Shown here in pieces: positions 1-8,820 of a DNA stretch of 64,000 nucleotides. Each line of letters starts with the position of its first letter. Position 1 is the stretch's first letter. Position numbers and translations under genes: made by a program. The notes beneath the pieces were generated by a model that worked only from the letters and a program-made list of their open reading frames with translations, was not told the origin of the DNA and ran no database searches. The stretch is from NCBI RefSeq assembly GCF_014652895.1, contig NZ_BMZR01000001.1, positions 744,001 through 808,000 of the forward strand, in the 5' to 3' direction. This stretch comes from Psychrobacter glaciei (GTDB lineage: Bacteria > Pseudomonadota > Gammaproteobacteria > Pseudomonadales > Moraxellaceae).

Positions 1-763
1 TGGCAAATCGATGCAAGGCAAAGGTGCGAATGACAGTCTCTGGATCATCCGTGCGAGTTGCCAATAAGTAAATGATAACGCCGCGTTGAATGATAGCAAT
101 GGGATTTAGGATGTATTCACCGGCTTGCGATTTATTGCTACGGGTATAACAGGCTTTGATTTGTAATTGATAAAATAGCGCATGGTAAATATTGTCTTTG
201 CTATCCAAATCAATATGTGGCGCGATTAGTGGCTGAGTGGCAGGCTCGATACGCACTCTGTCTATCCATGAGTGGGTGACTTTGCTGTTTTTTAGCTGCC
301 GCCGTGCTAGGTCAAACCACGGAAATAATTCATCTAAAATAACAGGGGGTAATAGCTGAGTCAGGTTGGCTTCAACCATATTAAAGGCAACCGCTTGCGA
401 TAAATTCATATGCGGTAAGCTTTGTAATGGGGCATCATCGCACCAACGCCAGCCTTGCGGATTGGCATTGTTTTTTTCAATGGGAAAGCGTTTGGCGAGC
501 GCATTTAAGTCGCGCTGAACAGTGCGTAGGCTGATGTCAAAGCCCGCCATCATCAGCTGCTCGTAGATGTGGGTTGTGCCCACCCAACGATTGCGCTGTA
601 GCTGTGATAGCACTTGCCATTGGCGTGCAGTTGTCGCTGCCCCGTGGCGATTATCACTGCTATTTTCTGAAACATTATTGTCCGTAGCCGCTACGGTATT
701 TGCAGTCTCAATAGAGTCTGTTTGATCTTGGAGAAGGCCGGCGTCAGTAGAATGTACAGTCAT
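1..763 (-). CDS. WYL-domain transcriptional regulator, C-terminus cut off by window edge
   Basis: The frame is open from an ATG at 763 to the window edge (254 codons, no stop), so the protein is partial. Residues 1-46 are a Ser/Thr/Asn/Asp-rich linker. Residues 47-92 form a DeoR/HTH_11-like winged helix-turn-helix containing ISLRTVQRDLNAL. The part near the edge (YILNPIAIIQRGVIIYLLAT) matches the start of a WYL ligand-sensing domain. Such proteins are cytoplasmic DNA-binding regulators that sense a ligand or nucleic acid; the target genes cannot be told from here. It is transcribed away from the lon-like gene. Family assignment is fairly sure; the function is unknown. Confidence 0.8.
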   Translation of the reverse strand, partial: MTVHSTDAGLLQDQTDSIETANTVAATDNNVSENSSDNRHGAATTARQWQVLSQLQRNRWVGTTHIYEQLMMAGFDISLRTVQRDLNALAKRFPIEKNNANPQGWRWCDDAPLQSLPHMNLSQAVAFNMVEANLTQLLPPVILDELFPWFDLARRQLKNSKVTHSWIDRVRIEPATQPLIAPHIDLDSKDNIYHALFYQLQIKACYTRSNKSQAGEYILNPIAIIQRGVIIYLLATRTDDPETVIRTFALHRFA

Positions 764-856
764 TAAGCGATAACCTTTATGAAGTCACGAATCGGTTTTT
801 AGATATCTTTAACGAGTCAATAGCCGTTTATCATCGCAGAAAAGTATCGTAGCGTC

Positions 857-876
857 TAGGGCGTCTCATCATTTAG
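857..876. repeat. Solitary end of family A repeat
   Basis: The 20 bases from 857 match the left end of the family A repeats at 35.03 and 49.56 kb with one substitution (TAGGGCGTCTCATCATTTAG against TAGGGCGTGTCATCATTTAG). No matching right end is visible nearby, so this looks like a decayed or one-ended remnant. It lies in the 210-base gap between the WYL regulator and the end of the lon-like gene. Confidence 0.5.
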
Positions 877-973
877 CCTATTGAGTCATTAAGTGGTTTT
901 AAACGGCTAAATTTTTCTATCAATCAGCTTGTACGGTATTGATGGACATTTTAGTATCATTATTATTGACCTC

Positions 974-3811
974 TTAATCGATGCCTTGATTGATGCTTTG
1001 GTTAACACCTTGATCGTCATTCATCGCGATTTCATTGTCCTCTTTCTTGTCTTTACGTTTCTCTTTTTTTCTCTTGTCTTGTTTTTTTTGACGTTTTGCT
1101 TTCTGCTTTTTTTTATCTTTCTTTTTGGACTTTTTGTCATCAATATCATCGTCGTTGTTATCTTGGTTCTCATCCCACAGCATCAAACGGCTTAAGACTT
1201 TGCCAAACAATGTCTCTTTACGATAGCGACCTTTTTTGTTCATGGTATCGATAGGTAGACCAGTCATTAACGTCAATGCTTCACTTAGGGTATGGACGCC
1301 ATAAATATGAAATTCGCCTGCTTTGACAGCAGCAATGATATCGTCGCGTAGCATGAGCTGCTTAACATTGGCCATCGGAATAACTACACCTTGCTGACCA
1401 GTTAGCTCTTGCTCGCGGCACGCATCAAAGAATCCGGCGATTTTGGAGTTGATACCACCGACCGCTTGCACTTCGCCCAGCTGGTTCATAGAGCCGGTAA
1501 TGGCGAATGATTGATCAATCGGCACGTTTGCTAAAGCGGATAATAGCGCACAGCCTTCGCTGACGGTGGCACTATCGCCATCGATATGTGCATAGCTTTG
1601 CTCAAAAGCGAGCGAAGCACTGAAGTTGAGCGCATGATGTTGGCTAAATAATGCGCGCAAATAGCTGGTCATAATCAGCATGCCCTTAGCGTGCAAGCTA
1701 CCACCCAAGTCTACGTCGCGCTCGATATCGAGAATCTCACCCGTACCGATATTCGGTTGAATGACCGCAGTCAGGCGGGCTGGCATGCCAAACTCACTAT
1801 CGGCATAGCTGACCACGGTGAGGGCGTTTACTTGTCCAACGGCACTGCCTGTGGTTTGGATAAGCTGCTGACCGTTTTTGAGCTCATCCCAATAGAGGTC
1901 ACGCAGGTATCCTGAGCGCTCGTCCATATCTTCAATGGCTTGAACCACATGCTTTGCACTGACCACTTCCTGTCCGCCTAAACGCGCATGACGGTTAGAC
2001 TCGTGCAACAGCTTAATCAATAAATCACTGTGCAAACTTAATCGATCTTGGTCCTCTGCTTGTAAGCTTAAATGCTCTAGTAGGGCGGCTTGTGCACTAC
2101 GATCAAATGGGTAGAGGTTGGCATAATCAATGATGTCAGCCATTTTTGCGACCAGTGCCAATTCGTGCTCACTGCTGCGAACCACATCATCATGGAAATC
2201 AGCGCGTACTTTAAACACCGCATCAAACTCAGGCTCAAGCTCTAATAGCTCATAATACAAATCTGCTTCGCCAAGCAAAATCACCTTAATATCAAGGTCA
2301 ATGGGCGCAGGTGCTAGCGATAAACTGCCTGTTAAGGTCAGCATTTGCTCAAGGCTCGAGAGTTTGATTTTGCGCGATTGTAGTGCGCGCTTAAGACCCT
2401 GCCATGCATAAGGATGCTCAAGTAAATGACTGGCTTCTAACAGTAGATAACCACCATTGGCACGATGTAACGCACCGGCTCGAATCATACTGACATCGGT
2501 GGTCACCGTGCCTAATTGGGTGATTTGCTCAACATGACCCAATAAGTTCAGATGCGTCGGCAAATCTTCAAAGACAACAGGGGCGCCGCTGTCTGGCGTG
2601 TGACTGACAATGACATTGACCGCATAGCGGCTTGGAGTCGTCGCCAGAACTGCGGTCACAAACTCTTCATCATCGCCATTGACGATGCGCTCGACATGCG
2701 TAACCATGTCGGCAAATACGGCTTTGAGATAATCAACGATTAGCGGATGACTGGAAAACTGCTCATAAATAGGGGTAAATAGAGGCTGTAGGGCACGACG
2801 TGCAATATTGCGATGCAGTGCTTCTATAGCGTCATTGGCTTCGTCCTCTAACTGCTCTAAGGCGATAGTCAGCTGACTTAGGCGTTTTTGCATATGGTTC
2901 TTTTGCACAAAGTTACTTAGCTCAGCTTCGTATTCACTATTGCCATATTCGTTATCGTCAGCAGCATCGTTGCTAGAAGTGGTGGCTTTCTTACTTTCTC
3001 CTATTACTGATGTGTTTTGACTGTTAATAGAGGTTTTGTCATCTTTATTATCAGTATTATTACTTTGAGTCGTGGTTTGATCGGTTTCTGTTGCCAATTT
3101 GCTTGGATGGACAAACACCGCTTTGTTATCAAAGGAGCGAAACGTCAACGCCAAGTCATATTGCTTGCCTTCCGCATTGAGCACCTCATAGGCCTGACTT
3201 TCTTTTTGATGCGTGTCATTTTTGATGGCCTCGATTTTGCTTTGATACTGGTCGCTACGGAAGCGTTGGCTCAGTCGTTTTTTTGCTTGCTGCCATAAGT
3301 GATTGACTTGCTGTTGCAACAGTGAGGCTTGACCAGCAGGCATGTGCAAGGCTAGTGGGGTGCGTGGATCGGTAAAATTATGCACATAGACCCAGTCATC
3401 CGGTGTGGGTGCATCTGCGGCAATACGCGTCAGCAAACGACTAATGATGGTACGCTTGCCCAAACCATTTTCACCAGCCGCAAACACATGATAGCCACTG
3501 GCTTTAATATCTAAAGCCGTCTGCAAGGCTTTTAGCGCGCGCTGCTGACCAAAGCCAACGTCCAAATCTGGTGCCGTGCGTGTGTCTGTCGGCAGCTCAT
3601 TTGGTTCGCTATACCGCTTTAGTTGCTCAGCGCTGACAAGGCAGCGCTGCTTAACCTCAGTAAAGAGTGGGTGCGGCGTATCCAGTGTTGCTTGCTTGCC
3701 GTCTTTCGGCGCGTCAGTCAATTCAGCAATAGGTGTTACCATATTAGTCGTGTCTTTTTTATTAGCGTCATTTGATATTTTAGACGTGGGGGCATGTTTT
3801 TGTTCGGTCAT
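974..3811 (-). CDS. Lon-like AAA+ ATP-dependent serine protease (LonB/YcbZ type)
   Basis: The protein has 945 residues. A Walker A motif GENGLGKRT places the ATP-binding Lys at residue 119. The C-terminal peptidase S16 domain has the catalytic Ser747 in DGDSATVSE and Lys790 in GGINSKIAGFF; the 43-residue spacing equals that of classical Lon. Architecture and length fit the LonB/YcbZ-like 'AAA family ATPase / Lon protease' group rather than Lon itself, since the N-terminal Lon substrate domain is absent. The last ~60 residues are an extremely Lys/Asp-rich tail, and residues ~245-300 are a Ser/Asn/Asp-rich insert. It would degrade or remodel unfolded cytoplasmic proteins. Its start ATG is followed by a low-complexity leader; neighbours give no clue to substrates. 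Confidence 0.9.
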   Translation of the reverse strand: MTEQKHAPTSKISNDANKKDTTNMVTPIAELTDAPKDGKQATLDTPHPLFTEVKQRCLVSAEQLKRYSEPNELPTDTRTAPDLDVGFGQQRALKALQTALDIKASGYHVFAAGENGLGKRTIISRLLTRIAADAPTPDDWVYVHNFTDPRTPLALHMPAGQASLLQQQVNHLWQQAKKRLSQRFRSDQYQSKIEAIKNDTHQKESQAYEVLNAEGKQYDLALTFRSFDNKAVFVHPSKLATETDQTTTQSNNTDNKDDKTSINSQNTSVIGESKKATTSSNDAADDNEYGNSEYEAELSNFVQKNHMQKRLSQLTIALEQLEDEANDAIEALHRNIARRALQPLFTPIYEQFSSHPLIVDYLKAVFADMVTHVERIVNGDDEEFVTAVLATTPSRYAVNVIVSHTPDSGAPVVFEDLPTHLNLLGHVEQITQLGTVTTDVSMIRAGALHRANGGYLLLEASHLLEHPYAWQGLKRALQSRKIKLSSLEQMLTLTGSLSLAPAPIDLDIKVILLGEADLYYELLELEPEFDAVFKVRADFHDDVVRSSEHELALVAKMADIIDYANLYPFDRSAQAALLEHLSLQAEDQDRLSLHSDLLIKLLHESNRHARLGGQEVVSAKHVVQAIEDMDERSGYLRDLYWDELKNGQQLIQTTGSAVGQVNALTVVSYADSEFGMPARLTAVIQPNIGTGEILDIERDVDLGGSLHAKGMLIMTSYLRALFSQHHALNFSASLAFEQSYAHIDGDSATVSEGCALLSALANVPIDQSFAITGSMNQLGEVQAVGGINSKIAGFFDACREQELTGQQGVVIPMANVKQLMLRDDIIAAVKAGEFHIYGVHTLSEALTLMTGLPIDTMNKKGRYRKETLFGKVLSRLMLWDENQDNNDDDIDDKKSKKKDKKKQKAKRQKKQDKRKKEKRKDKKEDNEIAMNDDQGVNQSINQGID

Positions 3812-4190
3812 AGGCGTATGGTGTGTCGTCTTAAAAAAGTGGGTTGTTTTTAGAGGGTAGAGTGGTTATTTTTTACACAATGTCTTTATGCTTAATTTTG
3901 TCTTTATGCTTAATTTTTTATTATTAATTAAAGACATCTTACAAGATATAGCGGTGTTTTAAATAAGTCATTAAACGCAGTTTTGTATCATAATTGGATG
4001 CGTCACTGAAAATAATGAATAAAAGAGCAGCAGATGGATGGTCAGTTTAATGCCATCAAAGCAGAATAACGCCTCAATAGCAGCGCAGATAGTATAAGAT
4101 GTCTCACATTGGCGCAATCTGCAACTATTCAATAGGCAGGCTGCATGATAAAATAGTCGGTTCACATGTCAAAACTGGATAACTCGTTGT
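3812..4190. other. Intergenic region between divergent lon-like gene and rsmG
   Basis: This 379-base AT-rich region separates two divergently transcribed genes and must carry promoters for both. The only clear structure is an exact tandem duplication at 3882-3917, followed by AAAGACA, which can pair with TGTCTTT of the repeat. I see no convincing gene. Confidence 0.6.
3882..3917. repeat. Exact 18-bp tandem duplication
   Basis: GTCTTTATGCTTAATTTT occurs twice head to tail (3882-3899 and 3900-3917). It lies about 70 bases upstream of the lon-like start codon on that gene's promoter side. It may be a replication-slippage product or a doubled binding site; nothing further can be said from sequence. 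Confidence 0.8.
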
Positions 4191-4907
4191 ATGTCAGCTT
4201 CCGCTAAAACCACGTCATCGTCTGCTCGTACGGGAAATATTCCTATTGATCCTACGGGCTTTGTTAAGCTTGGTGCGCAATTGCCAGCGTTGGCCAATAT
4301 ATTGGCACAAGCGATAAACGAGCTAAGTCTACCCTTAAGTGAGACGCAGCAGCGCACGTTATTATTGTACTTAGACCAGCTTTTATTGTGGAATAAAGCG
4401 TATAATCTGACCGCCATCACCGATCCAGAAGAAGCCCTGATCAAGCATGTGATTGATTGTTTGTCTATTATAACGCATTTACCGTCAGGCTCGCTGCTGG
4501 ATATCGGCACAGGGGCTGGCTTGCCCGCCGTTATTATTGCGATTTGTCAGCCTGAGCGGCAGTGTACGGCGCTTGATAGCAACCAAAAAAAGATTCGCTT
4601 TATTAAGCAAATCAGTAGCGAACTTGGCTTGAGCAATATGCAGCCTATTGCCTCTCGTATTGAAGCGCATGAGGCCAGCTATGACGTGGTTACTTCTAGA
4701 GCATTTGCCAGCCTCATAGATTTTGTCGAAGTCGCGCAGCCAAGACTGGCGGATAACGGCTATCTGTGTGCGATGAAAGGTAAAGCGCCAAGTGATGAAG
4801 AGCTACAAGCGCTAGATAACGACTGGCATATTAAGACGATTAAGCTTAAAGTGCCACGTCTGCATGACAGTCGGCATTTAATTGAAATGTCTGCTAAAAA
4901 TGTCTAA
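4191..4907 (+). CDS. rsmG: 16S rRNA (guanine-527-N7)-methyltransferase RsmG
   Basis: RsmG (GidB) uses S-adenosylmethionine to methylate N7 of G527 in the 530 loop of 16S rRNA; loss gives low-level streptomycin resistance. The 238-residue protein has the class I methyltransferase motif LDIGTGAGLP at residues 103-112 and the conserved LLLWNKAYNLTAITDPEEAL segment in the N-terminal half. Family length is ~210, and the excess is a Ser/Thr-rich N-terminal leader of about 25 residues. The start lacks an obvious Shine-Dalgarno, so a slightly later start is possible. It precedes parA-parB, the usual gidB-parAB order of gammaproteobacteria, though the 261-base gap suggests separate promoters. Confidence 0.95.
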   Translation: MSASAKTTSSSARTGNIPIDPTGFVKLGAQLPALANILAQAINELSLPLSETQQRTLLLYLDQLLLWNKAYNLTAITDPEEALIKHVIDCLSIITHLPSGSLLDIGTGAGLPAVIIAICQPERQCTALDSNQKKIRFIKQISSELGLSNMQPIASRIEAHEASYDVVTSRAFASLIDFVEVAQPRLADNGYLCAMKGKAPSDEELQALDNDWHIKTIKLKVPRLHDSRHLIEMSAKNV

Positions 4908-5168
4908 GCTATGAGCACCTTGTAGTCGTGAAACATCGTTTACCTTGGTATTTAAATAGCATAATATCTAAAAAATCTGGATGCAAAGCGAGTTATTTAT
5001 ATTGTAAGTATCATTTGTATTATAGTGATAAGAAGCTTAACGCCAAAGATTGCGATTGCTAAAATGACTATTAATAACAGGCAATCAGTAGTTGGCGGTC
5101 ACAGATACACAGTACAGACAGTCGGTAAAATACAGTAAGTAAAGACCCTAATTAAATTGAGTGAGTGT

Positions 5169-5942
5169 ATGGAAATCATAGCAATTGCGAATCAAAAAGG
5201 CGGCGTGGGTAAAACCACGACGGCGGTAAATTTGACCGCCAGCTTGGCTGCTAAGCGCAAGCACGTACTGCTGATTGACTTAGACCCACAAGGCAATGCG
5301 ACCAGTGGTACTGGTGTGGACAAAAACGCATTAGAGCTGACCATCGCTGATGTGTTGCTGGATGGCGTCTCGTTGTCTGATACCATTGTTGCCAGTCCAG
5401 CAGGGTTTGATGTGATCGGTGCCAATCGTGATTTGGCTGGTATGGATATCACCTTGATGAGTAAAACCAACAGTCATGAGCTCTTTAAGACGGCGATGGC
5501 AGCGTTGGTCAATGATCAAGTCGCTACGAATAAACCCCCATACGACTATGTCATTATAGACTGTGCCCCTAGTTTGAACTTGCTAACGATTAATGCCTTG
5601 GTCGCTACTGACGGGGTGATTATTCCTATGCAGTGTGAGTATTACGCACTAGAAGGCCTAGCGGACTTGTCACAAACGATTGAACGTCTAACAGAATTGA
5701 ATCCAAAGCTCTATATTCGCGGCGTCGTCAGAACCTTATTCGATTCACGTAACACACTGGCTCGCGATGTCTCTGCTGAATTAGAAGCGCACTTTGGCGA
5801 TATCATGTACAAAACGCACATTCCAAGAAATATCCGTTTGGCAGAAGCGCCAGCGCACGGCTTGCCAGTTATCGCTTACGAGCGCTGGTCAAAAGGGGCA
5901 CGCGCTTATCAAAAACTGGCTGCTGAAGTGATGAAACAGTGA
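5169..5942 (+). CDS. parA: Chromosome-partitioning ATPase ParA
   Basis: ParA is a deviant Walker ATPase that binds DNA non-specifically and, with ParB, moves replication origins apart. The N-terminus MEIIAIANQKGGVGKTTT carries the deviant Walker A motif with signature Lys10 and catalytic Lys15. Further conserved segments are LLIDLDPQGNATSG and YDYVIIDCAPSLNLLTINAL. I start it at ATG 5169 because family members begin MxxIIAIANQKGG; an in-frame TTG at 5157 would add four residues. Length is 257, normal for chromosomal ParA. It sits between rsmG and parB, with 263 bases to parB, longer than in the tightly linked operons of many relatives. Confidence 0.95.
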   Translation: MEIIAIANQKGGVGKTTTAVNLTASLAAKRKHVLLIDLDPQGNATSGTGVDKNALELTIADVLLDGVSLSDTIVASPAGFDVIGANRDLAGMDITLMSKTNSHELFKTAMAALVNDQVATNKPPYDYVIIDCAPSLNLLTINALVATDGVIIPMQCEYYALEGLADLSQTIERLTELNPKLYIRGVVRTLFDSRNTLARDVSAELEAHFGDIMYKTHIPRNIRLAEAPAHGLPVIAYERWSKGARAYQKLAAEVMKQ

Positions 5943-6035
5943 TCAAAAAGCCGCTAGTTTTTTGTGTCTAAGCGCAAAAACTGGTCACAATGGAAAATGA
6001 CCAAACAGAAAAATAGTATTAAACATCGTATTTAT

Positions 6036-6142
6036 TATAGTCAATCTAAAATAATATCAATACAAGCAAACCAAGTGCTAGCGATACATGAGTATGGTCA
6101 GCGAGGTTGACGACGTAGTGATTTTATAGTGGGTAGGCTATA
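6036..6142. repeat. Possible decayed family B repeat between parA and parB
   Basis: TATAGTCAATCTAAAATAAT at 6036 resembles the ends of the four family B elements in the window, and GGCTATA near 6131-6137 could be the remains of the other end. The GC-rich core seen in the other copies is missing. The resemblance covers only about 20 bases, so this may be chance. Confidence 0.25.
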
Positions 6143-6205
6143 GTAATGAGTAAGCCGCATTCACAATTATTTGGCTTTTATTTTAGCGTTAGAGGATAGG
6201 TAATC

Positions 6206-7351
6206 ATGGCGAAGAAAAGAGGGTTGGCTGCTAATCGAGGCTTGGATGCCTTGTTAGGGTCAATCAAAAAAGAAAAGCAAATTACCGCCTCTGCCTTGCA
6301 AGACGATATGGCTGCGCGTGACAACACTTTGCCAGCTGAAACATCAAATACTGATATGCTCAACACCAGTGTGCCCGCCAAAACTGTAGGCACAAAAGCC
6401 AATGAAAAACCGATGGCAAATGCCACAGGATCTGGCACGACTAACCGTAATCGTACAACGCGGTCAGCGCGAATGGCTAGTAAAACGTCTGCCAATAAAT
6501 CCCGTACTGCTGGCACAGACAATAATGGAACAGAAGACCAAATTAGCTTGGTACAAATTGATGTCACGCGTCTACAAGCGGGTAAATACCAGCCGCGCCG
6601 TGACATGAGTGAAACTGCGCTGATGGAATTGGCGTCCTCTATTGAACAGCATGGTGTGATGCAGCCCATCGTTATTCGTCCATTACTGGCTAACGAAGAC
6701 AAAAGCGAAGCATTCGTTACCCATGAAATCATCGCTGGTGAGCGCCGCTGGCGTGCGGCGAAAATGGCAGGTAAAGCCGTGATACCGGCGATTGAGCGTG
6801 CATTGTCAGATGAGCTGGCTATTGCACTGGCATTGATTGAAAATATTCAGCGTGAAGACCTGTCAGTGATTGACCAAGCCGCCGCATTACAGCGTTTTCA
6901 TACAGAGTTTGGTATGAGTCATGCGATGATTGCTGAAGTTGTTGGCAAGGCGCGTACGACCGTATCGAACCTACTACGTTTGAACCAGTTACATGATACA
7001 GTAAAAGACCATTTAGCAAACAGCACCCTAGATATGGGGCATGCGCGTACGCTTTTGGCATTGTCCTCTGAGCAACAGCCTATCATTGCGCAAAAAATCA
7101 TTGATGGCGGCATGACGGTGCGAGAAGCTGAAAAGCTGGTCAAGTCAATTTTGCAGCCCGCCCCCAAAACCAACCGTACGGAAAAATCACAGTCTCGTGA
7201 CGCTGAACGTCTAACGCAAAGACTGACCGATATGCTTGGTGCTGAAGTTAAGCTTAAGCATAAAAAAGACGGGCAGGGCAGTGTCGAGATATTCTTCCAC
7301 AGCCAAGACCAGCTAGCCGCTTTGATTAAACATATAGAAGCACAGGTTTGA
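6206..7351 (+). CDS. parB: Chromosome-partitioning protein ParB
   Basis: ParB is a CTP-dependent clamp that loads at parS and spreads along DNA, working with ParA. The 381-residue protein begins with the family start MAKKRGLAANRGLDALLG, the ParA-interaction motif. A variable Thr/Asn/Arg-rich linker of about 80 residues follows. The ParB/Srx domain carries the CTP-binding GERRWRA motif, then the helix-turn-helix (HAMIAEVVGKARTTVSNLLRL) and a C-terminal dimerisation domain ending SVEIFFHSQDQLAALIKHIE. A Shine-Dalgarno-like AGGATAGG precedes the ATG. The linker is longer than in Pseudomonas or E. coli plasmid homologues. I found no full parS site in the window. Confidence 0.95.
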   Translation: MAKKRGLAANRGLDALLGSIKKEKQITASALQDDMAARDNTLPAETSNTDMLNTSVPAKTVGTKANEKPMANATGSGTTNRNRTTRSARMASKTSANKSRTAGTDNNGTEDQISLVQIDVTRLQAGKYQPRRDMSETALMELASSIEQHGVMQPIVIRPLLANEDKSEAFVTHEIIAGERRWRAAKMAGKAVIPAIERALSDELAIALALIENIQREDLSVIDQAAALQRFHTEFGMSHAMIAEVVGKARTTVSNLLRLNQLHDTVKDHLANSTLDMGHARTLLALSSEQQPIIAQKIIDGGMTVREAEKLVKSILQPAPKTNRTEKSQSRDAERLTQRLTDMLGAEVKLKHKKDGQGSVEIFFHSQDQLAALIKHIEAQV

Positions 7352-7429
7352 TAGTTTCCGTCAGGTTATAACAACGGTTCAAACCATCTTTATAAAACAT
7401 ATTTTTTAAAAATATAAAAGAGAGTCAGT

Positions 7430-8164
7430 ATGTGGGAGTTGGTAAAGGCGGGTGGATGGCTGATGACACCGATTGTGGTGTGTTCAATATTGGCGTTGGT
7501 TATCATTATTGAGCGTAGCCATACCTTGCAATTTAATAAAGTTGCCCCGAGTAGATTACGCGAACAGCTGATTACCCGTTTACGTGAAAATGGCGATATC
7601 GGGCGTACCCAGTTGATGAATGTCAAAGAAAAAACCGCTCTTGGTGATATTTTAGCGACAGGGCTGCTTTATCGTCAGTATGGATTAGAGTCAATGACGA
7701 TGCATATGCAAAACCGTGCAAGTGTGCAAGTGCATCAATTAGAAAAAAACATCAATATGCTCGGTACTATAGGTGCGATTGCACCGTTGCTCGGACTATT
7801 AGGAACGGTATTGGGGATTATCTCGTCGTTCTTAGCGATTACTGATGGCGCGATGCAAGATCCAACGATGCTTGCTGCTGGTGTGTCACAAGCCTTGATT
7901 ACGACTGCTGCTGGTATGATTGTGGCTATCCCAGCATTGGTTGCCTATCGCTATTTTCAGCGCCGTATCATTGATATCAATGCCCAGTTTGAGACCCAAG
8001 CAGGACTAATGATTCAAGAGCTGTATGACTATCAACTGTTTGAAAATACTTACAACCCTAGTTCAAAGACCTCAGCACATCGTGCATCATCGGATGAGAC
8101 TGTAGGTAATGAACATTCAACCAGTGTTTTAAGCTCAGATAATGGTATTGCAATGACGTCGTAG
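7430..8164 (+). CDS. exbB: MotA/TolQ/ExbB proton-channel family protein
   Basis: This inner-membrane protein would form, with the next gene product, a proton channel that powers an envelope process (ExbB-ExbD or TolQ-TolR type). It has 244 residues with one N-terminal membrane helix (GGWLMTPIVVCSILALVIII) and the conserved pair of helices after MLGTIGAIAPLLGLLGTVLGIISSF, the hallmark of the family. The C-terminal ~40 residues are polar and Ser/Asn/Thr-rich. A purine-rich RBS (AGAGAG) precedes the start. No tonB, tolA or pal lies nearby. The order exbB-exbD followed by lipid A genes resembles the Pseudomonas exbBD-lpxK-kdsB cluster, so the energised partner is uncertain. Confidence 0.9.
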   Translation: MWELVKAGGWLMTPIVVCSILALVIIIERSHTLQFNKVAPSRLREQLITRLRENGDIGRTQLMNVKEKTALGDILATGLLYRQYGLESMTMHMQNRASVQVHQLEKNINMLGTIGAIAPLLGLLGTVLGIISSFLAITDGAMQDPTMLAAGVSQALITTAAGMIVAIPALVAYRYFQRRIIDINAQFETQAGLMIQELYDYQLFENTYNPSSKTSAHRASSDETVGNEHSTSVLSSDNGIAMTS

Positions 8165-8250
8165 TATGAATAATTTCATTAGTACTACGCATCATGATAT
8201 GAATAGTCATTCATTGAAAAACTGAGTATTAAGCATTTAAAGAGGGTGAT

Positions 8251-8682
8251 ATGCGCTTTAGAAAACCAACCGTCGAGCCGCTTGAAATCAATTTAACGCC
8301 AATGATCGATTGTCTATTATTTTTGATTGTATTCTTGCTGCTGGCAACGTCGTTTAATCATTTTAGTCGTTTAAATATCATTCTGCCTGAAGCGGAAGGC
8401 GTGGCACTGACCGAACAGAAAAACAGCATCGAAGTCGCCGTGCAAGAAGATGGCAGTTATTTAGTCAATGGCATTACGCTTGCCAGTAGTAATGAGGCTG
8501 AGTTGACCAGTATGCTACAGCAAGAAGCGGGCAGTAATCGTGATATGCTATTCGTTATTGCAGCAGATGCCAACGCCACCCATCAATCGGTGGTAAGAGT
8601 CATGGATATCGCTGGCAAACTAGGGTTTTTGAACTTAAATATTAGTACTGTTGTACCACTTGGTCAGCCTTTACCACAATAA
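8251..8682 (+). CDS. exbD: ExbD/TolR-family biopolymer transport protein
   Basis: The 143-residue protein has the ExbD/TolR plan: a short cytoplasmic start, EINLTPMIDCLLFLIVFLLL with the channel Asp in the single membrane helix (about residues 14-34), then a periplasmic domain. It would combine with the ExbB-like product encoded 86 bases upstream to couple proton flow to an outer-membrane process. A strong RBS (GAGGGTG) precedes the ATG. The gene is followed by msbA after 138 bases. Confidence 0.9.
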   Translation: MRFRKPTVEPLEINLTPMIDCLLFLIVFLLLATSFNHFSRLNIILPEAEGVALTEQKNSIEVAVQEDGSYLVNGITLASSNEAELTSMLQQEAGSNRDMLFVIAADANATHQSVVRVMDIAGKLGFLNLNISTVVPLGQPLPQ

Positions 8683-8820
8683 TATTTTGATCCTGTTTGT
8701 GCTGTGATTTTTAATTGTACTATTTAAACGCTTAAGCGCTGTATTATCATATAAATACCACTATAAAACTGTGCTACTAGCACAGTCCATTCATGTCATG
8801 ACACTCAAATTGAGGCTTTT

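Noticed and set aside
929..1195. Hydrophobic plus-strand frame opposite the Lon-like tail
   Set aside because: The Phe/Leu/Ile-rich translation is the complement of the Lys/Asp-rich tail codons, not a real membrane protein.
4927..4935. CGTGAAACA downstream of rsmG, a possible parS half-site near parA
   Set aside because: Only the right half of the parS palindrome (TGTTTCACGTGAAACA) matches; the left half matches at two of seven positions, so ParB loading here is unlikely.
6178..6732. Open frame on the minus strand opposite parB
   Set aside because: Shadow of the parB coding strand; no family resemblance, and parB is a clear gene.
7399..7415. AT palindrome ATATTTTTTAAAAATAT before exbB as a possible Fur box
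   Set aside because: It lacks the GATAAT-type hexamers of a Fur site and is what AT-rich leader DNA often shows.
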